A stretch of 64,000 nucleotides of DNA from Diplonema papillatum. Its lineage: Eukaryota; Euglenozoa; Diplonemea; Diplonemida; Diplonemidae. Under the pieces are notes generated by a model. The model saw only the letters and a list, made by a program, of their open reading frames with translations. It was not told the DNA's origin and ran no database searches. Below are positions 51,001 through 60,711 of this stretch, piece by piece. Made by a program: the position numbers and the translations under genes. The stretch covers positions 124,001 through 188,000 of the forward strand of contig JAPJBO010000111.1 of the NCBI GenBank assembly GCA_030068145.1, written 5' to 3'. Position 1 is the first letter of the stretch, and every line of letters begins with the position of its first letter.

Positions 51001-52578
51001 GCCATCACACCACCCACCGGCAGCCAAAGGGGCAGATGAAGAACAACTGTCGGGCATACATTAACGACCAGCTGCGCTATGCTGTTGCCGAAGACGGTCA
51101 CGTGGGACAACGGCGTGGCCTCTTGGATGATGAAGCCGACCAGCAGGATGTAAATGGGCGTGAACAACCCGCCTCCACCGATCCCCGCACTCGCTGCCAT
51201 CATGCAGCAGAGGAATACAGCGACCACCGAGAGTCCGTCTCTGACCGACACGTCCGGCAGCAGCGTTTTGTGCAGGCACACTTTGCTTGGTTTGTCGTAG
51301 TTGCTATCATACACGCATTTTCGCTGGTAGGAGCAGTCCGACTGATCGGTGCATTCCTGTGGGTGTGTGTGGTAAGGTTCGTGGACTAAGCGAGTAACGT
51401 CAGAAGTGCAGTATGACACATTTCTAGCGTTACTTGTGGATTAGAAGGTCGGTATCTTAGAGTCTCCGGTTGGCCGTAGAGGCTTGGGTGAGGAGGGGGG
51501 GTTGAAGGGATTGAAAACAGTGGGAGGGTGCAGCTCGTCTTGGGTGATGTGTCACTCCGTTGTAAACCCTTGTGAGGTCCCCTACGCGTTAGGGGGTTGG
51601 GTATTGAGTTCTGTAAAGTGCAAGTGCCATGAAGGCAAGCGAACACGGAGGGATGGGTATTGAGTTCTGTAAAGTGCAAGTGCCGTGAAGGCAAGCGAAC
51701 ACGGAGGGTTGGGTAGGGTGTGGTCGTTCTGCTTGGGCGTGAAAAGCCAAGGAGTTTCGACGCTGAACTCCGACTTCTTGACTATGTTCACCGGGTTGTG
51801 CTCGTCGGGAAGTCCCGGCCCGATTCTTCGGTAAATTTGGTTCTGAATTACCGACGTGCTACCTCTGCGTGGGCGAGATCCTTCGGGGGACGGATAGGGC
51901 GCGGGTGGTTGTCAGGTTTCTCAAGACTTCTCTTTTCATCTTGCAGTGTTTGCTCTACTAGGTGTCGGCCCCGCGCAGCAGCCGAATGGCATTGCGCAGT
52001 GCATCCCACGATGACGTGGCAATATCCTGTGGAGGAGCTTGGCATGGCTAGCTGTCCCAACTCCTGGTGAAAGCACCTGCCGGTTTGCTGTTTTGAGCCA
52101 CGTTGCCTGCTGGGTGCAGCACATTTTACATAAGCGCCAACTTGGAAGGAAATGCTCGACGATGCTGCCAGACAAAGAACAGAAGGGATCCCAAGTGTTG
52201 TATTATATATGCTACCAAACGTGAGGTCATGCGGGTCTACCCCTACACGGCAAATCACACAAACACAACAGGTCAAAGCCCTGAGTGAGAAAACAACACA
52301 CGGTGGTGTAAGCGAAGAACAAATCAGATTGTGCTTGTATTGTATTTGCCCCTCTACCTCTATATTTCCTCCTTCCATTCGGAGTCGAAGCAGCTACGTC
52401 GAGTATTTCCTTGGGTTTCGGTGGGTAATAAGATCAAGAGCGAAGAGAACTCCTGAACACACTGGCATACTTTCAGGTGCTTGTTATTGTGCTTCGGGTC
52501 TTCGAACACGTGGTCGCCAGCTGTGGCCAGTTGGACGTGCGCTGCGCCCAAGACCGCAAGCAGCACATAGCCCCTCAT
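44960..52578 (-). CDS. TauE/SafE-family (sulfite exporter type) membrane permease, five exons
   Basis: Exons: 52471-52578, 51060-51356, 47223-47987, 46314-46480, 44960-45095. All junctions are GT-AG and phases agree, giving 490 residues. The protein has a signal peptide, a Cys-rich lumenal stretch, the first conserved repeat (SAGIGGGGLFTPIYILLVGF), the RHPLIEGPGRPLIDY motif typical of eukaryotic members, a middle with two membrane helices, the second repeat (GVGLVAGLLGLGGGELMGPL) and C-terminal helices (TGFLAALLGRWLAVTLVAK, then LIALALGFVLVLSM). The family exports sulfite or other organic anions; the substrate here is unknown. The four introns (1.1, 3.1, 0.7 and 1.2 kb) hold MITEs and decayed retroelement pieces. 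Confidence 0.85.
45350..45480 (-). mobile_element. fossil gag-like piece of a YR retroelement
   Basis: The minus strand carries MAVDLKAYDWSP and, close by, LAPEGWNAADEDPECCLDC. The layout and Cys pattern resemble the start of the element 2 gag (FDWSSIQTKVSVPPG then the paired Cys motifs), but the sequence is diverged. It is a short broken relic inside TauE/SafE intron 4. Confidence 0.45.
45485..45615 (-). repeat. solo terminal repeat of a YR element, probable
   Basis: On the minus strand GTTGACAGCGGTTTAACCAG and ATCGCACAAAC lie just ahead of the gag-like relic, as A1 (GTTGGCAGCGTTGGAACCTG ... CTTCGCACACAC) lies ahead of the gag of element 2. A second copy of this repeat is at 55460-55580. 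Confidence 0.5.
46085..46294 (+). mobile_element. MITE-A copy in TauE/SafE intron 4
   Basis: Starts AAATACTCTAGGGACTGCC; right arm GGCAGTCTCCTCAAGCATTT; tail GCGGGTGCTTATATAAAAAA. It is antisense to the gene and ends about 20 bases from the exon 4 donor. Confidence 0.8.
46314..46480 (-). CDS. TauE/SafE exon 4
   Basis: Acceptor AAATGCACAG, donor AA|GTATGC. Encodes IASATSAYMIVWTTSSDIVN and TGFLAALLGRWLAVTLVAK, matching the conserved 'ATSA...SS' helix of the family. Confidence 0.85.
46600..46680 (-). repeat. short repeat shared between TauE/SafE introns
   Basis: GAGTTCTGTAAAGTGCAAGT followed by GCCATGAAGGCAAGCGA is found here in intron 3 and twice at 51594-51715 in intron 1. Confidence 0.75.
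47223..47987 (-). CDS. TauE/SafE exon 3
   Basis: Acceptor CGCCACACAG|GCC, donor AAG|GTATGT, both in phase 0. Encodes APLRHPLIEGPGRPLIDYAI through PPDILIVLAEILLLYASVRV, an acidic cytosolic loop, two membrane helices and the second GLGGGELMGPLLLELGMLPK repeat. Confidence 0.85.
48025..48265 (+). mobile_element. MITE-B copy in TauE/SafE intron 2
   Basis: Starts AAATACTCGACGTAGCTGC; right arm ACAGCATCGTCGAGCATTTC; truncated tail CGAAGCTGGCG. It lies 37 bases from the exon 3 acceptor. Confidence 0.8.
48283..48370 (+). repeat. TTTCGGGGA(G/A) short tandem repeat
   Basis: About eight units of 10-11 bases. A second block of the same motif is at 50152-50208 in the same intron. Confidence 0.85.
48690..49056 (+). 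pseudogene. second copy of the Cys/His-rich basic protein remnant
   Basis: The plus frame reads HHHGCLQHDMPMCGVG, then an acidic and Ala-rich middle (GDARSDTEAETQAATI), then a Lys/Arg-rich tail ending RADADYRRRLFAC and a stop. It pairs with the remnant at 11085-11865. It lies antisense in TauE/SafE intron 2. Upstream is a Cys cluster (RCSCSSRSCKKG) in another frame that may belong to it. Confidence 0.45.
49440..49990 (+). mobile_element. fossil gag of a YR retroelement (element 2 family)
   Basis: Pieces of the element 2 gag gene follow in order: the THCFRCG finger, AQTKTQEGIGEFDIRMANSW, KSQMM, and ASEFSRTVLRNALRAVEV with the basic tail. It is clearly broken, with several interruptions, and lacks the recombinase and RT. 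It lies in TauE/SafE intron 2, antisense to the gene. Confidence 0.85.
50010..50208 (+). repeat. CCACCCA-rich tract and TTTCGGGG block
   Basis: A low-complexity ACCCACCTG/CATCCACCC tract (50010-50125) is followed by the second TTTCGGGGAG-type block. Confidence 0.75.
51060..51356 (-). CDS. TauE/SafE exon 2
   Basis: Acceptor ACACCCACAG|GAA, donor AAT|GTATGC, both in phase 0. Encodes ECTDQSDCSYQRKCVYDSNY (Cys-rich, lumenal or extracellular) and the first conserved repeat with SAGIGGGGLFTPIYILLVGF and VTVFGNSIAQLVVN. Confidence 0.85.
51594..51715 (+). repeat. 57-bp tandem pair in TauE/SafE intron 1
   Basis: GGGTATTGAGTTCTGTAAAG appears at about 51598 and 51656, each followed by GTGCAAGTGCC(A/G)TGAAGG. 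A third copy is in intron 3. Confidence 0.8.
52123..52408 (-). mobile_element. MITE-B copy in TauE/SafE intron 1
   Basis: In element orientation it starts AAATACTCGACGTAGCTGC and ends GGCAGCATCGTCGAGCATTT, then CCAAGTTGGCGCTTATGTAA. It is in sense orientation relative to the gene. Confidence 0.85.
52471..52578 (-). CDS. TauE/SafE exon 1, signal peptide
   Basis: Encodes MRGYVLLAVLGAAHVQLATA, a typical secretory signal (short basic start, Leu/Ala core, small residues at the cut), then GDHVFEDPKHNNKHLK. Donor AAA|GTATGC in phase 0. Confidence 0.75.
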
Positions 52579-52599
52579 GACCGCCCAACCACCCCCTGC

Positions 52600-53880
52600 A
52601 ACAGAGACAACCCCGCTGTGTGCATGAGGTAAAGTTTGATGTCGTTAGATCGCTAAAATGTCTTCGCTCAGGCCCTCCCCTCGCCATTTCTTTGCAGGCT
52701 GCAAGGTTTTTCTCGCCAAGGTCCCTGCGCTGACCTACTGCACTTCAAAAGATTTTTGCCGGCTTTGCGTCAGGGCGGGAGTCTTGGGAAAACGGAAGCC
52801 GCTTCCTTGTGGGGTTAGGTCTCCAGATCCGAAGCGTATCCGTTTCCACGCGACAAGCGGGCGTTGGCTCGCGAATCCTCGTTTCGAGATACCAGTCATT
52901 CATTTGGCTGGAGCGGCACTTCTGTTGCACATTAACGCAGGTGTCTCGAGGCAAGCACAGCAGGAATAGAAATCTCGTTGTCAACACAGAAAAGAGCTTC
53001 CGAAGGGTTGCTTCGGTTTGCAGCAGTACGTGCAGCAGGTCGTGTGTCCCGTTTGCTTTGCTAAAATGGCTTTTATCCACGGGGCTTGGAGCAGAGCATC
53101 GATGAAGCGCAACGCGGAAAGCGGAATAGGCAGGGTCCAACAGAGCAGTCAGAAACGAATTCGCATTACTTTTTGGAAGCAGCCGGATACGTAAAGACAC
53201 AGGGGGGAAACATACGGAAATCGGGGCTCTGAGAGGGAAGGGGTGTCGGCGCCACCCATAAACAGTAGCAGGAGTAGTGAGTGCGCACACCTAGCAGGGC
53301 TGCATCTTCGTGTCGTAGCCGTACTGTGCACAAGGCGGCGCGGGCATCATCACTACAGAGCACAAACCTTTCGCGACCGTGATTGGACAGTCGGGATTGC
53401 CGGGGGCGGGTCCCCCTTTCATGAGAGTGTACAGGAAAAAGGCACCGCATGTGACCTGCCCCCCGCGCTTGCTGTCTCCGGCAATTCGACAATTACTACT
53501 AGCCTTCACAGAGCCCCAAAGTTCACCACTTGACCTGACACAGCTGGCACCCTGCCGGCCGCAGCAGCAACCTTCGCAACCTAGGCAATTCCATACAACA
53601 GGTTCCAAAAGCTCCTGGGCGAATCTCGCAGGAACTTTCAAGCTGGGGGGTTTATTCCAAAACCCTGGATTCGCACGTGGCAAGAGCTTTCGATTTCTTT
53701 TGAGATGCCCAACGGGGGATGAGACCCTGCAACCATGATGAGCATGAACGGACAGGTTGGCTGACAGGGAAAGGACGTCGTCCGAGGATCTTCACCGATG
53801 GTGCCGTGCCGGGGTTCACTTCCAATAGGATGCTTTGCATTCTAGCCTCAGACCATCCATGTTGATCACAGTGCGCAACA
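52600..53880. other. no firmly supported gene
   Basis: A minus frame at 53291-53683 is Cys-rich and ends TKMQPC at TAG|GTGTGC, which could be an exon end, but no family or acceptor convinces me. Confidence 0.35.
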
Positions 53881-53904
53881 CTGTATTTTGCAGTATTTTA
53901 CGCT

Positions 53905-54482
53905 GCACTGTATTGTGTCATGCATCACTTTCTGCCAGGCACCATCCCGAACAGGATGACGCTGCACTGTATTGTGTCATGCATCACTTTCTGCCAGGCA
54001 CCATATGACGCTGCACTGTATTGTGTCATGCATCACTCTCTGCCAGGCACCATCCCGAACAGGATGACGCTGCACTGTATTGTGTCATGCATCACTCTCT
54101 GCCAGGCACCATCCCGAACAGGATGACGCTGCACTGTATTGTGTCATGCATCACTTTCTGCCAGGCTTCATCCCAAACAGGATGACGCTGCACTGTATTG
54201 TGTCATGCATCACTTTCTGCCAGGCACCATCCCAAACAGGATGACGCTGCACTGTATTGTGTCATGCATCACTTTCTGCCAGGCACCATCCCAAACAGGA
54301 TGACGCTGCACTGTATTGTGTCATGCATCACTCTCTGCCAGGCACCATCCCGAACAGGATGACGCTGCACTGTATTGTGTCATGCATCACTCTCTGCCCG
54401 GCACCATCCCGAACAGGATGACGCTGCACTGTATTGTGTCGTGCATCACTTTCTGTCAGGCACCATCTCGAACAGGATGACC
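53905..54482 (+). repeat. 60-bp satellite, about 9-10 units
   Basis: Unit: GATGACGCTGCACTGTATTG, then TGTCATGCATCACT(T/C)TCTG and CCAGGCACCATCCCGAACAG. Units are over 95% alike by eye; one early unit lacks about 10 bases. Confidence 0.95.
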
Positions 54483-55085
54483 TGGCCCACTCCACCGCGC
54501 GAAGCTGAACGATACGCGTTTCGTCGTATTCACGCATGAACGGTATGCGACACTTTCTTTGTCTACCTTTCATGTCGGTCCAACCAGGCACTGGGGCAGG
54601 ATCTTGCTTGTTGGTTGCTCATTTTCATGGAAACGGATGTTTTGAAGGGGTTGGTTGGCGTAGTATTCATAGAAGACTGGATGGCTGCTTAACGAAGTCT
54701 CTGCGGGTGCACCATCCATGTTCGTATGCGTAGCCCTTCACGGCCTTGTTCGCTATCGGCCTCCGGGAGATATTTAGCCTTAGCAGAGGGATACCTGCCG
54801 ATTAGCTCAGCATTCCCAAACTGAGCGACTCGTGCTAGCAAGGAGTTAACCAACATGGCTCGTCGAGGAAATACGGGACTCTCACCCTCTGGGGATACCC
54901 CATTCCAGGAGACTTACCTCGACGCCAGTTGTGTCCCCAAGCAGCTTGCGCCACATTCCGGATATCCGTGGCATCGTGTTCATAAGTGTTTGCATACGTC
55001 CTGGACGGAGAAGTGCGGCTGGGATCACTCGCTCCCGCGTGAAACGTTTCAAGAGCGTTGAAGTATGGCTGAAGATTAAGATAGA
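54483..55085. other. no supported gene
   Basis: Nothing recognisable. Confidence 0.35.
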
Positions 55086-55088
55086 TAA

Positions 55089-55242
55089 AGTGGTATCACC
55101 TGAGGGGGTAATATCAGGGCCGCCCACGTGATGAAGCCGTTAAGCATCGAGAACTTTTAAGTACACGGCCCACACGGATCTGCATGCCGTTAATCAGCGG
55201 CTGCCGGCTTCTCCCGTGACACCTTTTATATGTAGTTGGTTA
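55089..55242 (+). repeat. R8 dispersed repeat, longer copy
   Basis: Shares GTATCACCTGAG, the AGGGCCGCCCACGTGATGAA centre and CCCGTGACACCTTTTATATG with 35180-35280, with about 50 extra bases in the middle. Confidence 0.75.
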
Positions 55243-55459
55243 TCATGAATAGACTACATTATAGGAAGCCTTTCCTTCTTTCCGGTATCGTGTGGACGTG
55301 GGTTGACAGGATCGTCAACGCGGCACCGTGGTATGGCCGCACCCTCAAACCGCTTGCAAATTAATCTCGGGGTCATTGTGCCAGATGAGACGCTGCTCAG
55401 TGTAGCCATACCGGTACGTGCTACAAGAAATGAGCACTGTCGCGGCACAAGGACACATT

Positions 55460-55580
55460 GACTTTGTTTGTGCGCTTTGACCGGACCTGTACGCGTTCAG
55501 GTTAAACCGCTGCCAACGTTCCTTTTTAGCTGTAACAAGTATGCTCACTAAGGTGGTTGCTGGTTATTGCAAAAAAGGCG
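55460..55580 (-). repeat. solo terminal repeat, same family as 45485-45615
   Basis: The minus strand has TTACAGCTAAAAAGGAACGT, TGGCAGCGGTTTAACCTGAA and AAAGCGCACAAACAAAG, matching 45485-45615 over about 120 bases. No internal retroelement sequence is attached. Confidence 0.6.
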
Positions 55581-55631
55581 ATGTGATGCGACCGTGCCCG
55601 TGTCCCCTCTCGCACTTCTTCACGCGCAGGA

Positions 55632-55690
55632 TTTTCGCCACTGGCAGCCTCCTCAAGGATTTCCTACAAAGCAGATGCTTCTACAACAAA
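55632..55690 (+). mobile_element. MITE-A, right-end fragment
   Basis: CACTGGCAGCCTCCTCAAGG followed by ATTTCCTACAAAGCAGATGC. Confidence 0.7.
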
Positions 55691-55699
55691 GAACTCTTG

Positions 55700-57105
55700 T
55701 TTTCCAATGTCAGCCCGCGCTATGTTCGCGGAATTTTTTTTTTTTCGCATTTCTTCTCGGGTTGACTCCACTTTTTTTGGAATAGTGCCTGGCCTATTCA
55801 GTGCGAGGAGTCTCACTCACGTTCCTCCCGTGTGCGTTCGGTTAATCAAAACAGGCGAAGTGCTGCTTTGAACCACGGCGCGAAGGGGTGGATACGTGGG
55901 GACACAAGCACTTCATCATTGTTCTGTCGGCCAGATGCTTTAGCCTATTGGCACCCTGGCCTCGTTGGAGGAAAGGTCGTAGTTTAATGTTTAGGCAGAA
56001 CTTTGCTTGTCATGCGCGTTTAATGCTAGGCATCACGTCATCTCCGAAGATAAAGAGGTGGAGAAGAGAAGACTCCGTAAGCGGGGATGGGGGGAGTTCC
56101 CAGGCTCGACGGTATCTGTGTGCCCAGTTGCCGTTGCTACACCGCGACGTAGCTGCTTGATTCCCGTTTCGAAGATTGAAAAATGCAAGTGCCACACAAA
56201 AGACAAAAGGACAGGGGGTTAGTGCGTTGCTCAGGGTAGTCGAAGGCCTGACAATCCCACGAATGCAACAAACTTACGACTGGGGTTGGTCTGTGACAGG
56301 TGCTGAGCGGGAGCCGAGAATGTTCCCTCTTGGAGAGCCTGTTTGTGCACGCGGTACTCAGAAGAAATGCAGCTCGTTTTCCACGGCGGCGGTTCGCTTC
56401 TCCCGTTCGCATCACAATACTAGGTCGTGTTGTGTTAAAGTTGGCCACGTACCGGCCAGTGTGTGCGCTGAGATGGCAAGTAAACGCAAACTCCTATTTT
56501 CGTCCGGTCCTTCAAAGGAAACGGCGTTTCCTTCTTTGGGAATCGGCTTTGCTGTGTAGGGTGCGCCTGGAAGTGCAAAACCAAGGAAGCGTTTCCGGTT
56601 CCGTTTCTGTTTCCACGTTTTGAAAGGGGAGAACCCCGGATGAAACCTCGGTTGCTTGCCGTCATAGCCGTGCCGAGGAGGGGATTGGCTCTTCGCGCGT
56701 GTGTGGCCCAGTACTTTGGGCACGCTGGTTTGTTCACAGGAAGATCGGTGGTCGACCCGTAAGCGTGTGGTGTACGCGTAAGCGCTTTCATCCCGATGAA
56801 GAGATTACTTGCGAGGCAGCAGTACCACCGTTCATAGAGCACAGGTCTTGATGCGAGGGGTTTATCACCGCTTCGGCAACGGAGCACGCTCGGGCGAATG
56901 CGTGAGTGTCGATTGAGACACCTGCGCAGACATGCGCAACACGGGTGTGGACATGAACCAACCGGTGGTAGGCTGACGGGGTCGGCTTCGCGACCCTGCG
57001 CATGGGCAGTCTGCGGAAGGATCCGAAGGCTGGCCACGTCGGGTCCTTGCACACCGCCAGAGCGACGCGCAGCAGTTGGACAGACAGCCTGCTGATATCA
57101 GGAGG
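55700..57105. other. no supported gene
   Basis: GTGCGTTGCTCAGGGTAGTC at 56221 is shared with 12500. No coding region recognised; this includes the 3' flank of LRRC56. Confidence 0.35.
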
Positions 57106-57109
57106 CTGA

Positions 57110-58609
57110 TCACAAGTCGGATTCAACGGGAGTGAAGTCCTGCAACGAGAGGGAGTCGCACGTCGCGAATCCGGACACAAACGTGTCGAGCTGCGCCGGG
57201 GACGTGGTGCCGCCTTGCATGTGTGTGAGTTTGTCGGCGATGATAGTATCCAGGACGGCGTCGTCGCCGTGCGTGTCCAAGAGCTGAGCGAGCGTGGACG
57301 ACGCACGCGAAAGGTCATTCGAAGACGTTTCGGGTTCAAAGCTGCAGCCGTCGAGCTTCCGCGTGCGCAGGGACTTGGTCACATTGCCGCAGAAGACGGA
57401 AGCCCCGCCGTGTGTCAGCGGGCTCGAGCCTTTGGTGGACGAGTCGTGGTGGGCCATGTGGTGGAACGGACCAGCTGAACTGGGCCGGCACGATGGCTTC
57501 ACCGCCTGGACAGAACCCGGGCGGTATGCTGAGGTGTTGGGGCGGGGGTAGGCGGACGACGGCCTCGTTTTGTACCCGCTGTTCGCTTCCGTGCAGGCGC
57601 TGAGAGCGGAGTTGGTGCGTTTGATGCTTTCTTGCACCAGGTCGCGCTCCCGCTTCCACCGCTGCCGCGCGGTGTCCGAATGCCGCTCCGCCTCGGTTTT
57701 CCTGGTGAGCTCGGCCTTCATCTCGCCGATCAGGTGGACCATTTTCTTCCCCTCCTGCTCGCACGCCTCCCACGTCTGGTCCATGATCCCGCAGATGTCC
57801 TCCATGGCGGGGCAGCCCTCGCGCGACGTGCAGGCGAACGAACTCGAATTCGGCGACGAACTCGTGCCGCGGGACACGGCACTCGACATCCCTTGCTGCG
57901 AAGTGACCGTCGTGAAGCTGTTGGGCGTCGTCGTCCTGCCGCGGCCGCCGTTGGGTTTTTCGTAGCACTGCGTCGGCGATCCGCTGCAGGACATTTCGGG
58001 CGACTTCTCGCTGAAGCCGAGCGGCGCCGCGTGATCGGGCATCGAGTCTTCGTCCAGTTTGCAGTCTTTCGGCGTCCTTTCGTCGGAAGACCCGATGGAC
58101 TCGAGCAGGTCCGCGTCGTCGAGGTACAGCAGCCCCGGAATGTGCCTGCGCACGGCGGCGAAGTAGTCCTTCTGCCGGATCCCCGACGACACCGGATTGC
58201 CCTCGAGGGTGAGCGCAGTCAGCTTCGGGCATTGGCCGAGCACTTGCAGATCTTCCTCGGTTTCAATCAAGTTGCCCTCCAAATCGAGGAGCGACAAGTT
58301 GGGCAGGCCGGCGGCGTGGCTGACGTCGGATATGGAGTTGAACGCGACGTAAAGCTCTTCGAGTGACTCCATGGAGGAGATCCCGGCGAGACACCGGACG
58401 TTACTCCGGTTCAGCCAGAGGACCCGGAGGTGGCAGAGGCTGGTGCCGAGGCTGCGGATCGTCGGCATGTTACTACCATTGAGCTTCAAATGGGCAAGGT
58501 TCGGCAGCCGGCGTCCAAACTCTCCTACCATCGTCTCCTCCGCGTCTATCGTGATCTCCAACTCTACGACCTTGCTCAGATCACGCCGTCCGGACGCCTT
58601 CGTCAGGCT
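57110..58609 (-). CDS. LRRC56: LRRC56-like ciliary leucine-rich-repeat protein, main exon
   Basis: The exon encodes 499 residues up to the stop. The N-terminal ~150 hold leucine-rich repeats in the LRRC56 pattern: VVELEITIDAEE, RRLPNLAHLKLNGSNMPTI, LCHLRVLWLNRSNVRCLAGI, LEELYVAFNSISDVS, LSLLDLEGNLIETEEDL, LTALTLEGNPVSS. The rest is a long Ser/Arg/Thr-rich tail with a coiled-coil stretch. LRRC56 (ODA8 in Chlamydomonas) works in assembly and transport of outer dynein arms, so the organism should build motile cilia. The frame is open from an acceptor CACACCTCAG at 58610; there is no upstream in-frame ATG, so a short 5' exon is missing from my reading. A single-exon protein from the internal Met is less likely, because conserved sequence precedes it. 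Confidence 0.8.
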   Translation of the reverse strand, partial: SLTKASGRRDLSKVVELEITIDAEETMVGEFGRRLPNLAHLKLNGSNMPTIRSLGTSLCHLRVLWLNRSNVRCLAGISSMESLEELYVAFNSISDVSHAAGLPNLSLLDLEGNLIETEEDLQVLGQCPKLTALTLEGNPVSSGIRQKDYFAAVRRHIPGLLYLDDADLLESIGSSDERTPKDCKLDEDSMPDHAAPLGFSEKSPEMSCSGSPTQCYEKPNGGRGRTTTPNSFTTVTSQQGMSSAVSRGTSSSPNSSSFACTSREGCPAMEDICGIMDQTWEACEQEGKKMVHLIGEMKAELTRKTEAERHSDTARQRWKRERDLVQESIKRTNSALSACTEANSGYKTRPSSAYPRPNTSAYRPGSVQAVKPSCRPSSAGPFHHMAHHDSSTKGSSPLTHGGASVFCGNVTKSLRTRKLDGCSFEPETSSNDLSRASSTLAQLLDTHGDDAVLDTIIADKLTHMQGGTTSPAQLDTFVSGFATCDSLSLQDFTPVESDL

Positions 58610-58619
58610 CTGAGGTGTG

Positions 58620-59000
58620 GTGGTTGCATTTCATTTCACTATTCGACTAGCGGACAGAAGGCAACGACCCGCAGACTCTTGGTTTGTAGCGTTTTCGATT
58701 TTAGAATGAAGGCTCGCTTGAGTCCGCGGGGTTACAGTCTTCGCGTGACCATCGTCAAAAGGGTTCCTGTGCAGAAAAGTAAATACGTATGTATTTTCCG
58801 CGCTTGTTGCTCCAGTTCCCACGTCCTGTCCTACTAAGGTGTGCGGGCGAATGCATCCTTTTATAATGATCGTTCCGAAAGCATACACTCAGACAGTGGC
58901 GGCTTGCATAAAGAAGGTACGCGAAACTGCGTTGGAAACGTCAACAAGAAGCAGAGCGGTCGAACAACCCTTCACCCAAACAGAGGGGCAGGTTGTAGCA
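58620..59000. other. upstream region of LRRC56, nothing identified
   Basis: The missing first exon may lie here or further right, but no start is convincing. Confidence 0.3.
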
Positions 59001-59004
59001 TTCA

Positions 59005-59185
59005 AAAAGGTAAAAAACACGACACTGCTACACCTTGAGCCCCTAGTAAATTTAGTAGTTTGAACTTGATACGCGGCAAAAACACGACACTGCTACACCT
59101 TGAGCCCCTAGTAAATTTAGTAGTTTGAACTTGATACGCGGCAAAAACACGACACTGCTACACCTTAAGCCCTAGTAAATTTACA
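59005..59185 (+). repeat. 65-bp tandem repeat, about 2.7 units
   Basis: AAAAACACGACACTGCTACA then CCTTGAGCCCCTAGTAAATT and TAGTTTGAACTTGATACGCG, repeated in tandem. Confidence 0.9.
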
Positions 59186-59714
59186 GCATCAATCTGTGAC
59201 GATGGACTGCGCAATGGTAGTAGTTGTCTCATCCCCGCAGATAGTGTGTGCATTCAAACGGTGTGGCAGCAGAAATCATCAAGCCGCGACAGCTTTTGGA
59301 GGGGTACCTTTCGCAAAGGAGGCATCTCAGTGTAGGGTACAGCGGGTTTCGGGCCGTCAGCGGAAACCCTGGTAAACGAAATGCGCAGCTTTGTTTTATT
59401 CTTTTACTTGTTAGTTGTCGATAACTCTTTTTGTATTGAGGTGTCATTCAGATGTAAAGCAGTCTGGCAAGCCCCGGCTCATCCAAATACTCCTGTACGG
59501 TTCGGTGTTCATCCATGCGCTTTGCTCCAGTTTCCACGTATAACATAGTACACGTTTGGTAATAGTCTTGAAGATTACACTCTACAAGCATACACTCAGA
59601 TAGAGGGAGGTATGCATAAAGGAGGGTGCTGGTCCCACGTTAGACGATAGTAGTGTGCGGACGATCGCATCCTTTGATACCCGACGGCATGCTGGGATGA
59701 GGTGTAGCATCCAA

Positions 59715-60110
59715 AAAGGCAGAAAGCACGACAGAAGCAGTGTGCGGACAACCGCATCCTTTAACAGCACACTCAAATAGCGGGATAGGAGAATCTCAGA
59801 CGATACCCGAAACTAGGCAAGAAGCGAGCGTTGAGGTTCGCGTCCTGTGATTGCCCAAACTATGCAGACGAAGGAGTGGGTGTAGCAATAAAAAGGTAAA
59901 ACGCACGACAAGGAGCAGTGTGCGGACAACCGCATCCTTTAACAACACACTCAAATAGCGGGGTAGGAAAATCTCAGACGGTACCCGAAACTAGGCAAGA
60001 AGCGAACGTTGAGGTTCGCGTCCTGTGATTGCCCAAACTATGCAGACGAAGGAGTGGGTGTTGCAATAAAAAGGGTAAAACGCACGACAAAAAGCAGTGT
60101 GCGGACAACC
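59715..60110 (+). repeat. about 182-bp tandem repeat, 2 units
   Basis: GCAGTGTGCGGACAACCGCA, AATCTCAGACG(A/G)TACCC and GCGTCCTGTGATTGCCCAAA recur at an interval of about 182 bases. A related older piece is at 59645-59720. Confidence 0.85.
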
Positions 60111-60119
60111 CCATCCTTC

Positions 60120-60711
60120 GATAACGATTCTCCAATCAGCATACACTCAGATAGTGTGGGTGCTCGTTTCCACCGAAACGCTTCATAATTCTCCCCACTC
60201 ACCTTTTCCGAGAGAGAGAACACAAAAAACGGGCTAAAGAAGTTGGACACTTCTACTTGCGTCTTCGCGGGCCTATATATAGCTTGTTTTGAGTCTGTCG
60301 TCCCTGGTATATCTGGACTGTATGATGCCCCTGGGGGTCCTGCAGTCTCTGACAAGCAAAGAGAAGGAAGAAATGTGAAAACGGAAAGCATACCTCGTCG
60401 GACAAATAGGAGTTGCTCACGAGGAAATGGCCGTCTTCTTCCACTGTTTCAGGAAGTAACCGCAACATCTTCGCTTCTATTCGACTTGGCTCGGCACCCG
60501 AAGGCGTGCCGCAAATCAGAACAGTGGCGGGCGCGACGGGAAGCCTATTTCCTTCCTGCACCCCGCAAGGGAACGAGAGGGTGTTGGCAAACAAAATGCC
60601 CAACTTTGTGAATAGGACCGGGGGAGGGTTCCTTTTTTTTCCTGTGGAGGGATTGGCACAGGGGACTTTAGCACTTTGTCTGACCGAGCAAAAAGCCGGT
60701 TTCAGCCAAGA
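60120..60711. other. no supported gene
   Basis: Two overlapping frames of 116-122 residues on opposite strands; neither resembles a known protein. Confidence 0.35.

Noticed and set aside
53291-53683. Cys-rich 130-residue minus-strand frame
   Set aside because: Could be an exon because a GTGTGC donor follows, but no acceptor, neighbour exon or family supports it.
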